Assembly (NCBI GenBank): GCA_965644315.1
Contig: CBFFRQ010000056.1
Span: 457,423-521,422, forward strand
Length of the DNA: 64,000 bases
Direction: 5' to 3'
Source of the DNA: Caecitellus pseudoparvulus
Lineage: Eukaryota; Bigyra: Bicosoecida
Part shown: positions 32,901 to 40,884 of the stretch, piece by piece
How the letters are laid out: every line of letters begins with the position of its first letter
Numbering within the stretch: position 1 is the stretch's first letter
Position numbers and translations under genes: made by a program
The notes under the pieces: generated by a model
Seen by the model: the letters and a program-made list of their open reading frames with translations, nothing else
Databases searched by the model: none
Told to the model about the DNA's origin: nothing

Positions 32901-33471
32901 CCTGCAGACTGGCCCAGGGGCAGAGGCGCAGTGGACGCATGTGAGAGCGATGGAGGCTCCCACCTCCCCCACCGCTGCGACGGACGTGTACGGCAAGGAG
33001 GCGTTTACAGGTGGTATGAATGCGTCTGCCTATGAGATGACGCTCAAGGCAGCCCCTGCACCGGCGTCGGGGGCACAGAGCCCTGGTGCACCCAGCATGG
33101 AGCTGCCACCTCGCCCCCCCCTGCACCACTCCACCAAGTCCCAGGTGGAGGCAGGCAAGCGGGAACGCCAGGTGCGGGAGCAAGTGGAACAGGCGGTGGC
33201 GATGGGCACGGAGCCCAGTGCAGGCCTGGAGGATGAATTCTCGCCTCCACTGCTCACGCTCATCGCCATGCGCATGGAGCTGGTGGCTCTGCGCTTCCTG
33301 CGTGGTTGGGAGACCCGGTTCAAGTTTTGGAACCTGACCATTGCGCTAGCCATGCTGGGAGGGGCCTTGTACACCCTCCGCACCATGAACGGGAACTTCC
33401 TGTGCCCAGTCGGGGAACCGGACAGACCAGACGACTGGGTGTTCGACTTCTGTGTTAACCTACGTGACTAG
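29983..33471 (+). CDS. Multi-pass membrane protein of unrecognised family, paralogue C
   Basis: Six exons, 29983-30047, 30157-30263, 30505-30590, 30685-31413, 31481-31538 and 31622-33471, join in frame to 964 residues. The core is very close to paralogue B: FLHYANFKFLRCDRITYLS, VTPYVYKPLFQ, FPLLIELPAGAGR, MGRFLATNMETVWETV, IQCCGRPCGGKK and ETIFEDAGILLSLP. The C-terminus repeats MELVALRFLRGWETRF, a membrane segment, then FLCPVGEPDRPDDWVFDFC. The loop between core and C-terminus is about 330 residues, Ser/Pro/Thr-rich. Compared with B it keeps three extra introns, so B has probably lost introns or C has gained them. The GGK repeat at the 31413/31481 junction makes that splice slightly ambiguous. 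Confidence 0.8.
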
Positions 33472-33506
33472 CTGCTGCCAGTGACAGCTGAACAGCTCAT
33501 CGGCAA

Positions 33507-33520
33507 AATGCAGTGTGCAT
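33507..33520. terminator. TGCA-core element between convergent genes
   Basis: AATGCAGTGTGCAT lies 36 bp after the stop of paralogue C and about 11 bp from the stop of the convergent GT64 gene. It carries the AATGCA core on the plus strand and ATGCAC on the minus strand. Confidence 0.4.
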
Positions 33521-33530
33521 GCTTGGCACT

Positions 33531-35087
33531 TCAGCAGCCTGGTGCGAAGATGATTGACCACACTGACGGAAGCCACGCCACGTCCGCCGCCACCACCGCC
33601 ACCTCTGCCTGCGTCGGCTCCACCTTGTGCGCCTGCGGAGTCTCCTCTGCAGCTGCCATCGCTGCCTCCTCATCCGTCAGCCACCGCGTGAACAAATGCA
33701 CGCACTCATCACGCTGCTGCACGTGCTTCTTGCCGTGCGAGATGCCTCCCCCGTACAGCCCGTAGTCCGACACCACACGCATCCCCTCCGCACTCGCACT
33801 GTCCCCCACCATCACACCCCTCGAACCACGCCCCTGCAAGTGGAGATGAAGCCAGGAGGAAAAGCGCAGCTCGACGGGGCCCAGCCCTGTCGCGTGGCTG
33901 GCCACCAGCTGCATGCCAATGTCCTCACAGTTGCGGCCTTGCTTGACATGGCGGCGAATGGCCACTGTGGCGGCCGAGTCACTCCAGTACAGTGAGAGCA
34001 TGGAGTTTGGCACGAAGGCGTTCTTGGTGAGGGCGATGGAGTTGGGACGCCACAGGAGAAAGGTGGGCGCGTAGCGATAGTGGTGCCTGGCGCACCCTGT
34101 GCCAGCGTTCTTCCGTGGCTTGGGCGGGCTGGAGGTGCCAAGCCAGGCACTGGCCCCGTCACCGCCGACCGTATCTCGCGGCTGGGCTGCGCCAGAGGGA
34201 GCTGTGGGCATGAGGCCCCCATCCCGCTGGGCACGGCGCAGCGGCGCCCATGCCTCTTCCTCCCAGCGCTCAGCACAGCGACCCTGACGCCCCTCGAAGC
34301 CCACCAGCCGACGAGGGTGCCGCTGCGCCACGGCCGACCCACTGCACAGCTCCATGCACCGCATCCGCATGTCGTCGTCCACGTGGAACATCGACCCATG
34401 CACCCGCACAGGCGCAGATGTCACGCCCGCCGGACCAGATGCGCCCTCCCACGGGCCCTGCAGCTGCAGCACTCTCGGGTGCGGCACAAACCGCTCATTC
34501 AGGCCCATGTCCCCCGCCGCGTGCAGGACCACCGGCACTGCCAACAGGCGGTTGATGGTGGCGGGCTGCAGATCCAGCTTGGACCACAGCTCAGCATCTG
34601 CGTCCTGGATGGCACCCGCGACGAGGTGCCCCACCGATACCGGCAGGGGGCGCTCATTGTCTCCCCACACGACGTGCACCACACCAACACAGCTGCAGCG
34701 AGCGTAGTGCAGGATGGCGTCGGCCATGAGGACGTCATTCCGGAAGCCGTTCAGGACAATGCCCATCTTCACACCGTCTGTCAGGGACTGGGGCTGTGCG
34801 TCCCCCGGCGGGTGGGTGCCTCCTGACCGCAGGGTTTGTGCCAGGGCCTCCAGCACCAGGTGCGGAGTTTCGATGCCCGCCACATGGTATTGATAGGGCA
34901 CCGGGCGCGTGTTGGTGGAGTTGCAGGCGAAGCAGGTGAGCCATGTGGAGAGGGCACAGGCCAAGGCAATGGTGGCGATGGAGGCCAGGGCCACCCGGCA
35001 CAGTGGTAGGTGCCTTTTATTCCTGTTGCGAGGTGCCATCTCGCCGTCTGCATCTCGGGACGCCGAGCATGGCAGGCGTTCCAACAT
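33531..35087 (-). CDS. GT64 exostosin-type glycosyltransferase, tandem copy 1
   Basis: A 518-residue type II membrane protein: short N-terminus, one anchor (VALASIATIALACALSTWLT, about residues 32-51), then a GT64 domain as in the C-terminal half of EXT/EXTL enzymes, which add GlcNAc or related sugars in the ER/Golgi. Domain marks are GIVLNGFRNDVLMADAILHYA, VVHVVWGDNERP, ERFVPHPRV, the metal-binding MFHVDDDMR (DDD in place of DXD) and the acceptor-side ALTKNAFVP...NCEDIGMQLVAS.ATG. Between the DDD block and NCEDI it carries a roughly 75-residue segment not shared with copy 2. Acceptor unknown; no heparan pathway gene is nearby. The start could also be the internal ATG at MAPRNRNK. Confidence 0.8.
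   Translation of the reverse strand: MLERLPCSASRDADGEMAPRNRNKRHLPLCRVALASIATIALACALSTWLTCFACNSTNTRPVPYQYHVAGIETPHLVLEALAQTLRSGGTHPPGDAQPQSLTDGVKMGIVLNGFRNDVLMADAILHYARCSCVGVVHVVWGDNERPLPVSVGHLVAGAIQDADAELWSKLDLQPATINRLLAVPVVLHAAGDMGLNERFVPHPRVLQLQGPWEGASGPAGVTSAPVRVHGSMFHVDDDMRMRCMELCSGSAVAQRHPRRLVGFEGRQGRCAERWEEEAWAPLRRAQRDGGLMPTAPSGAAQPRDTVGGDGASAWLGTSSPPKPRKNAGTGCARHHYRYAPTFLLWRPNSIALTKNAFVPNSMLSLYWSDSAATVAIRRHVKQGRNCEDIGMQLVASHATGLGPVELRFSSWLHLHLQGRGSRGVMVGDSASAEGMRVVSDYGLYGGGISHGKKHVQQRDECVHLFTRWLTDEEAAMAAAEETPQAHKVEPTQAEVAVVAADVAWLPSVWSIIFAPGC
33566..35002. repeat. Tandem duplication unit 1 (GT64)
   Basis: Paired with 35416-36702. The upstream part, 34294-35002, matches 35994-36702 at a constant offset of 1700 with only two differences I can find in 709 bp. 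The downstream part, from 33566 (offset 1850), is clearly more diverged, with clustered changes at 33708-33760 and 33810-33850. A central segment, 34055-34293, has no counterpart in unit 2. Confidence 0.9.
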
Positions 35088-35380
35088 GTTCTCGGCTGAA
35101 AGCCACTGACACGGGGTGGGACCTCATGAGCGATGTGGTGTGAAACATACATTCTCTGGTCGGGTTTTGAGCTGTGCAGTCGCTGGTCGCGCCGCTGTGA
35201 GGCGTGTGGTGCTCTGGCAACTCTGTTGCTGCGGCGGGGGGCCAGGGAAGCCGCGCCACAAAGCGTGAACACCTGGACAAAGCAAACAGCCTGGTGCAAG
35301 GCAACCAGGGCCACACAAAGCTGCTCCAGCATGCGCTGGGCGCGGCTTGCTGCGGCGGCTTCAGGGGGGGTTTGGTCAGG

Positions 35381-36796
35381 CTAGCATCCAGGCGCAGTGA
35401 CGGCTCGTGACAGGAACGGAAGCCACGCCACGTCCGCCGCCACCACCGCCACCTCTGCCTGCGTCGGCTCCACCTTGTGCGCCTGCGGAGTCTCCTCTGC
35501 AGCTGCCACCGCCGCCTCCTCATCCGTCAGCCACCGCGTGAACAAATGCACGCACTCACCCCGCCGACGAAAGTGGTCCCCTCCGTGCGAGATGCCTCCC
35601 CCATGCTCACCATAGTCCGACACCACACGCATCCCCTCCGCACTCGCACTGTCCCCCACCGTCACACCCCTCGAACCACCCCGCTGCAGGTATTGGTGCA
35701 ACCAGGAGGAAAAGCGCAGCTCGACGGGGCCTAGCCCTGTCGCGTGGCTGGCCACCAGCTGCATGCCAATGTCCTCACAGTTGCGGCCTTGCTTCACATG
35801 GCGACGAATGGCCAGTGTGGCGGGTGAGTCACTCCAGTACAGTGAGAGCATGGAGTTTGGCACGAAGGCGTTCTTGGTGAGGACGATAGAGTTTGGACGC
35901 CACAGGAGGAAGTGCCCAGGAAAAGAGTACTGGTGCTCCAGGCACCCTGTCTGCGGGGCCTGTGCTGGCCGAGTGCACTTGGCTTGTCGTCCATCGAAGC
36001 CCACCAGCCGACGAGGGTGCCGCTGCGCCACGGCCGACCCACTGCACAGCTCCATGCACCGCATCCGCATGTCGTCGTCCACGTGGAACATCGACCCATG
36101 CACCCGCACAGGCGCAGATGTCACGCCCGCCGGACCAGATGCGCCCTCCCACGGGCCCTGCAGCTGCAGCACTCTCGGGTGCGGCACAAACCGCTCATTC
36201 AGGCCCATGTCCCCCGCCGCGTGCAGGACCACCGGCACTGCCAACAGGCGGTTGATGGTGGCGGGCTGCAGATCCAGCTTGGACCACAGCTCAGCATCTG
36301 CGTCCTGGATGGCACCCGCGACGAGGTGCCCCACCGATACCGGCAGGGGGCGCTCATTGTCTCCCCACACGACGTGCACCACACCAACACAGCTGCAGCG
36401 AGCGTAGTGCAGGATGGCGTCGGCCATGAGGACGTCATTCCGGAAGCCGTTCAGGACAATGCCCATCTTCACACCGTCTGTCAGGGACTGGGGCTGTGCG
36501 TCCCCCGGCGGGTGGGTGCCCCCTGACCGCAGGGTTTGTGCCAGGGCCTCCAGCACCAGGTGCGGAGTTTCGATGCCCGCCACATGGTATTGGTAGGGCA
36601 CCGGGCGCGTGTTGGTGGAGTTGCAGGCGAAGCAGGTGAGCCATGTGGAGAGGGCACAGGCCAAGGCAATGGTGGCGATGGAGGCCAGGGCCACCCGGCA
36701 CAAGTTTACTTGTCTGCGCAGGCCCTTGGCGTTCGGACCATCGGTGTCTGTCTTCCCTCCGCAGGTGGGTAGACACCCCGTGCCATTCAAGAGCAT
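35381..36796 (-). CDS. GT64 exostosin-type glycosyltransferase, tandem copy 2
   Basis: A 471-residue paralogue of the gene just downstream, with the same anchor, DDD metal site and NCEDI block. The start shown is the ATG of MLLNGTGCLP; the frame stays open to an ATG at 37132, but that extension shows no similarity to copy 1 and looks like leader or non-coding sequence. The N-terminal leader before the anchor differs completely from copy 1, while the 236 residues from the anchor to the DDD block are virtually identical. The variable middle is only about 25 residues (DGRQAKCTRPAQ...). The C-terminus diverges again (LSRAVTAPGC versus SVWSIIFAPGC). Presumably Golgi-located, same reaction class as copy 1. 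Confidence 0.75.
   Translation of the reverse strand: MLLNGTGCLPTCGGKTDTDGPNAKGLRRQVNLCRVALASIATIALACALSTWLTCFACNSTNTRPVPYQYHVAGIETPHLVLEALAQTLRSGGTHPPGDAQPQSLTDGVKMGIVLNGFRNDVLMADAILHYARCSCVGVVHVVWGDNERPLPVSVGHLVAGAIQDADAELWSKLDLQPATINRLLAVPVVLHAAGDMGLNERFVPHPRVLQLQGPWEGASGPAGVTSAPVRVHGSMFHVDDDMRMRCMELCSGSAVAQRHPRRLVGFDGRQAKCTRPAQAPQTGCLEHQYSFPGHFLLWRPNSIVLTKNAFVPNSMLSLYWSDSPATLAIRRHVKQGRNCEDIGMQLVASHATGLGPVELRFSSWLHQYLQRGGSRGVTVGDSASAEGMRVVSDYGEHGGGISHGGDHFRRRGECVHLFTRWLTDEEAAVAAAEETPQAHKVEPTQAEVAVVAADVAWLPFLSRAVTAPGC
35416..36702. repeat. Tandem duplication unit 2 (GT64)
   Basis: Partner of 33566-35002. The 35003-35415 spacer between the units is unique sequence, so the duplication is of the gene body without most of its flanks. 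Confidence 0.9.
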
Positions 36797-37449
36797 GGCT
36801 GCTTCAGCTTCCAAGTATGGACTGCGATCCTCGTACGAACAACGAACAAGCCAATGGCAGTCTCTTGTTGCCGTTTCACGTTTGTCATGTGGGGATGATT
36901 GCTCAGATGTATCTGCGCGGGCAAGTACTGCTGGCGCTCCCATGATTGGGTCGGAATGGCAAGCTGGGGCGCCAATGGATTCTTCAAAGTCTCCACACGG
37001 ATTTTCTCTGCTATCCCAGTGGCTACCAGCCGTGGGCGTGGAGTGTTTGAGGTGGTTTTGTTTCGCTGTCGCCGTTGGGCAACGTGCCGGGCAACGCGCC
37101 ACACGCTGCATTCGCACATGTGAGGGGTGCATGGCAGCTGAAAACCTGTTGATTAATCATTTATCCCGTTCATGGTTGAGGCAAGGCCTCCCTGGAAGTC
37201 CGCAGGCGCCGGCAGGTGTCGCGCCGAAGCCATGTGACCCCCCCCCCCCGGCAACCCTGTGAGTATCCCAACAAGTATATGACTAAAACATTCGGTCTGC
37301 AATGAATGAAGTGCACTTCACCTGTGAACACTGTCGCTCGCTGCCGGAGCCTGGCGTTGATTCCGAGAAAGGAGCCGGTGTCCAGACCATCCTGGCTCAC
37401 TGAGCACAAATTGCGCTGCCGTTCCGGTTCTATTCGCGGCCTAAGCAGC
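36797..37449. promoter_or_regulatory. Divergent region between GT64 copy 2 and the RIIa gene
   Basis: About 650 bp; an open minus-strand frame to 37132 is probably the 5' leader of GT64 copy 2. A run of about 12 C lies near 37240. No further gene seen. Confidence 0.35.
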
Positions 37450-37774
37450 ATGGCATCAAGTGAGCGAAGAACGGTACTATCAGCATCCCACCAGAAAGAT
37501 TTGGATGAGGCGAAGGTGCGTGCCAACGCTGTGAACGAGGGCGAGTATTGGGTAGGTCGCTGAGCGACGTCGCCCGTTTCCGCAGACCTCACTGCGTATG
37601 AAAGACAGCGAGTACCTTGAGAAGCACCCGGAGGCGCAAAAGATGGTGGAGGCCTTTGTGTCCCATCTTTTGGCAACCAAGCCTGATGACACGATCGCTG
37701 CCGCGGTGCAGTTCTTTCAAGACACAGACAGGGTGAAGGCCTCCGTGCTCAAGCAAACGAAGCTCCCAAAGTAG
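37450..37774 (+). CDS. Small RIIa-domain protein (RIIAD1-like)
   Basis: Two exons, 37450-37551 and 37586-37774, give 96 residues. The C-terminal part (EYLEKHPEAQKMVEAFVSHLLATKPDD, then AAVQFFQDT) matches the dimerisation/docking helix pair of PKA regulatory subunits, in the short stand-alone form known as RIIAD1 (92 residues in human). Such proteins bind AKAP-type helices and are typical of cilia and flagella, which suggests that the organism is flagellated. The 34-nt intron (GTAGGT...CGCAG) is the shortest in the window; without it the frame stops after 37 codons. The unspliced alternative would lose the conserved helix. Confidence 0.75.
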
Positions 37775-38223
37775 GCTGGGGGGCATGTAGAGGGTACCCT
37801 ACTTGAACTGGCGTATCTCTCTGGGCGCCTCTGATCCTGCACCTCGGCTGGCGTTCTTTGGAGGGGCAGCTTGAGGGGAGTCGAGGACTCCCTGCGTGCA
37901 GCGTTGCAGCGTCCGCTGGGCATGCTGTCCTTCAAAGCTAGCGGAGGATCTGCATCGTTTGTATGCCTTTTCTGGTGCTCGCCAGCTCTCCTGTTTCCGA
38001 CCCTTGTGCTCCGCACTGCCGGAGAAGAATGCACGTTGGAGCTAGCTGGGCCAAGCGACGGGCTCGATCAAAACTCATCGCACCCTACTCTCTGCCTGAC
38101 GACAGAGGAAGGTGCACTTGCTTCCACAGCTCCCTTCCGGCAGCAGGGCTTGCGCATCGGCCTGTTTGACCAAGGGAGGAGCTCCTCTGGTCGCAGGTGG
38201 AGAGCAATTTCCGCCGCCTCACC
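37775..38223. other. Intergenic region upstream of RPB7
   Basis: About 450 bp with open plus-strand frames but no similarity or splice pattern that would make a gene. It contains the RPB7 promoter. Confidence 0.35.
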
Positions 38224-38954
38224 ATGGTGTTTTTTCAGGTGCGACAGCCGCCAGCAGTGTCAGCACGCCGCTACACTCACACGAAGCAACACTCACAATC
38301 ACACAGAAGACACTGCGGCACACAATCCAGCTGCACCCCAGGTACTTGGGGCAGAACTTGCGTGACACGTTGGAAACCCAGCTGCGCAGGGATGTGGAGG
38401 GGACGCTGGAGGCAGATGCTTTCGTCATCACCGTCATGGGCATGAACTCTGACAGCTCAGTGCAAGGCACAGTGAACGCTCAGTCGGGCTTTGTGACGTT
38501 CGAAGTGACGTACGATGCCATTCTCTTCCGGGCCTTCAAGCACGAAGTGCTGCTTGGCGAAGTGTCGGCAGTGACCACCCAGGGGATCTTTGTGGACTCT
38601 GGTCCCCTGTCCACCTTCATCATCAGCTTGGTACGAAGCTCGTTTTCGCGGTAGCGGCCATGCATGCGTGACACACTCTTTTCTGCGTCCTGCAGAACTT
38701 GCCCGAAGGCATGGAGTTTGACGCCGCAGAGAGCTGCTACAGGAACGCGGAGACTCAGGAAAAGATCGCCGTTGGGCAGTCAGTGCGGTACCGAATCCTG
38801 ACGGCAGATCACGGGACTGGTCAGGGTGTACGTGGGGGCTCCTAGCCATTCTGCTCGCGTGCCGTGTGTCGAACTCACCCTCGCCCCGCTTCCGCCACAG
38901 GGTGCCATCGGGAACATGAGCAAGCCTTACTTGGGCACCATTGATGCCTCGTGA
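38224..38954 (+). CDS. RPB7: RNA polymerase II subunit RPB7
   Basis: Four exons, 38224-38238, 38307-38630, 38696-38827 and 38901-38954, join in frame to 174 residues (family about 171). RPB7 forms the stalk of Pol II with RPB4 and contacts nascent RNA. The N-terminus MVFFQKTLRHTIQLHPRYLGQ is the RNP-like tip domain and is only complete if the 15-nt first exon is used. The S1/OB domain follows: FVTFEVTYDAILFRAFKHEVLLGEV, GIFVDSGPLSTFI, then MEFD and YRILT. The donor of intron 3 was placed at 38828 (GTACGT), because only this keeps the frame into GAIGNMSKPYLGTID. Converges on the coiled-coil gene with a 56-bp gap. Confidence 0.93.
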
Positions 38955-38961
38955 GCGAATG

Positions 38962-38969
38962 AATGCATT
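38962..38969. terminator. AATGCATT palindrome between convergent genes
   Basis: A perfect 8-bp palindrome, 8 bp after the RPB7 stop and 41 bp after the stop of the opposing coiled-coil gene. Candidate two-way 3'-end signal. Confidence 0.5.
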
Positions 38970-39010
38970 GTCCAGTGTGGTGCCCGCGGGCTGCACGCCC
39001 ACGCACCGCT

Positions 39011-40594
39011 TCAGAACTCCTGCGGCTCGTCTTCCTCCCCCTCCGATTTGGCCTCCACAGCCTCCAGCATGCCCATCAGTTCCTCCGCCGTGCTCAGACT
39101 CTCAGCCAGCTCCTGCTCCTTTGTTGCCAAGTACGCGGCAGACGCCTCCAGCTCTGCCTCCAGCTCTGCCACCCTGCTGCGAGCGGTCTGGGCCTCGGCG
39201 GCTGCAGCTTGCGTCGCAGCAGTCGCCTCTTCAGTCGCCTGCTTGGCAGCGGCCACCTCCTGCTGTGCACTGGCCACTTCAGCGGTCCGTGCTTCCAAGG
39301 CGCTTTGGGCCTTGGCCAGGAGCTTCTTGGCGGTGTCCAGGTCCTTCTTCGCAGCCGCCTCGCCCGCCTCCGCCGCCGCCAGTGCTTCCTGCAGGCTGGC
39401 TGCCTCAGCCCTGGCTTCTTCGCACGCAGTCTCAGCCCGCCCCTTGGCCAGTTCACTCTGTTTGGCAGCTTGCTTCGCAGCCTGCAGCTCAGTGCGGGCG
39501 GTTGCCAGGTCTGCCTTGATGCCAGAGTACTTGGCGTCGAATGCCTTGAACTCCTCTGCGAACTTGTGCAAGTGTGCGGACTTGGCCTCCAGCCGCTCCC
39601 GAGCACTGGCTGCTTCAGCTTTGGCTTCCTGCAGCCGACTGTCGGCCAGCACGGCGGCGGACGTGGTGTCCGTGCGCAGAGCAGTGAGCTCCGCCCGCAC
39701 CTCCGCCAAGGCGTCTTCCGCCGCGTCAGCCCGAGCCGAGGCCTCGGTCGAGCTCGCAGCTGCGGACATGAGGCTGCGCTGGGCCTTGTCAGCGTCCGCC
39801 TTGTGCTGCTCTGCGGCAGCCTGAGCGGCAGACAGCTGGGCCTGCAGGGTCGCTGCCTGAGCCTCCAGCTCGCTCATGCGCCCTTCAGCTTTCTCCAGCA
39901 ACGCACCAAAGCGGCCTCGCTCGGCAAGAGCACGCTCAGCTCGTGCGTTGGCAGCCTCAAACTCACTGCTCAGCGCCTCCAGCTGCTCCTGCAGTGCTGC
40001 CTTGTCGGCGTCCTCGCGAGAGCTCGCCTCTGCCTTGGCAGCACGCCGGGTCTCCAAGGCCACCTGCTTGCGAATGACCTCCACCTGGGCCTCGGAATAC
40101 TTTGGCAGGTGCCGAGCTGCACCTGGGCTCAGTGTGGCGCTGCTGGAGGGAGTGGACGTGGGCCGAGGGCGAGGCTTGTCCACGCCAACGCCAGCGACCT
40201 CGTCGCTTGGCTCAGCTGCATCACTTGCGTCACTTGGCGCAGCTTCCGCGGGCTGGCTTGAAGTCTGCGCAGTTCTTTCAGAGGAGACTGGTGGTGCAGC
40301 ATGTGTCACTTGCAGCTGTGCAGTCAGAGATTGCGCATTGCTCACGCTTGCAGACGGCGCCAGGCTGCGCTTTGCGGAAGTTGACAGTGGCGCGCCTGCA
40401 TTCGGGTCACGTGTCCCCAGCGTTGCAGGCGTGGACCGCTCACTTCCCGTGCTGGATTGCCCCGGTGTAGCAGAGGAGAGTGGAGTGCTACTATCCTGGC
40501 TGCGTTTGCGGCTTCGCCGGCGCCCTTTGGGGATCATGAAGACGATGCCATCGTCCACCTCAACTCCTGCCGTTGCGGCTGCCGCAGAGTCCAT
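39011..40594 (-). CDS. Coiled-coil protein, unknown function
   Basis: 527 residues from the ATG of MDSAAAATAGV. The first 170 residues are disordered and contain a basic cluster (KGRRRSRKRS, about residues 23-32), a possible nuclear localisation signal. From about residue 175 to 515 the protein is one long Ala/Glu/Lys-rich coiled coil (for example VIRKQVALETRRAAKAEASS), interrupted by a Phe/Tyr-containing segment HLHKFAEEFKAFDAKYSG. It ends in an acidic tail. This layout resembles cytoskeletal or centrosomal scaffolds, but composition alone drives such similarity, so I leave the function open. Divergent from the HOOK-like gene by about 290 bp. Confidence 0.6.
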   Translation of the reverse strand: MDSAAAATAGVEVDDGIVFMIPKGRRRSRKRSQDSSTPLSSATPGQSSTGSERSTPATLGTRDPNAGAPLSTSAKRSLAPSASVSNAQSLTAQLQVTHAAPPVSSERTAQTSSQPAEAAPSDASDAAEPSDEVAGVGVDKPRPRPTSTPSSSATLSPGAARHLPKYSEAQVEVIRKQVALETRRAAKAEASSREDADKAALQEQLEALSSEFEAANARAERALAERGRFGALLEKAEGRMSELEAQAATLQAQLSAAQAAAEQHKADADKAQRSLMSAAASSTEASARADAAEDALAEVRAELTALRTDTTSAAVLADSRLQEAKAEAASARERLEAKSAHLHKFAEEFKAFDAKYSGIKADLATARTELQAAKQAAKQSELAKGRAETACEEARAEAASLQEALAAAEAGEAAAKKDLDTAKKLLAKAQSALEARTAEVASAQQEVAAAKQATEEATAATQAAAAEAQTARSRVAELEAELEASAAYLATKEQELAESLSTAEELMGMLEAVEAKSEGEEDEPQEF

Positions 40595-40884
40595 GATGGA
40601 CGCTGAGGTTCCTGGACACCAGACCGTGCCTGGAGCTGCGCAGTGGCAAGTTGCAGGGAGTGTTGAAATTGCAGTGTGTCTCCGATTGCTCGAAGCCTGT
40701 TGGGTGCTTGCATGCAGCCCGGCCTGGACTGCGAGGAGTTCCCGCGTGTCATTCAGGCGAGGCGCTTCGAGCGCAAGTCTGCGCAAATTTATTGAGACCA
40801 AGAGTCCGGGAAAGCCGAGCCACACTGCTACCGAGCACAATCAAGGTAGCGCTCTGCTCGCTGGTGCTACTGCCCGTGCCTGCC

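Noticed and set aside
37302-37403. Small ORF MNEVHFTCEHCRS... ahead of the RIIa gene
   Set aside because: 33 codons with a lone CxxC, no similarity, and no splice link to the RIIa exons.
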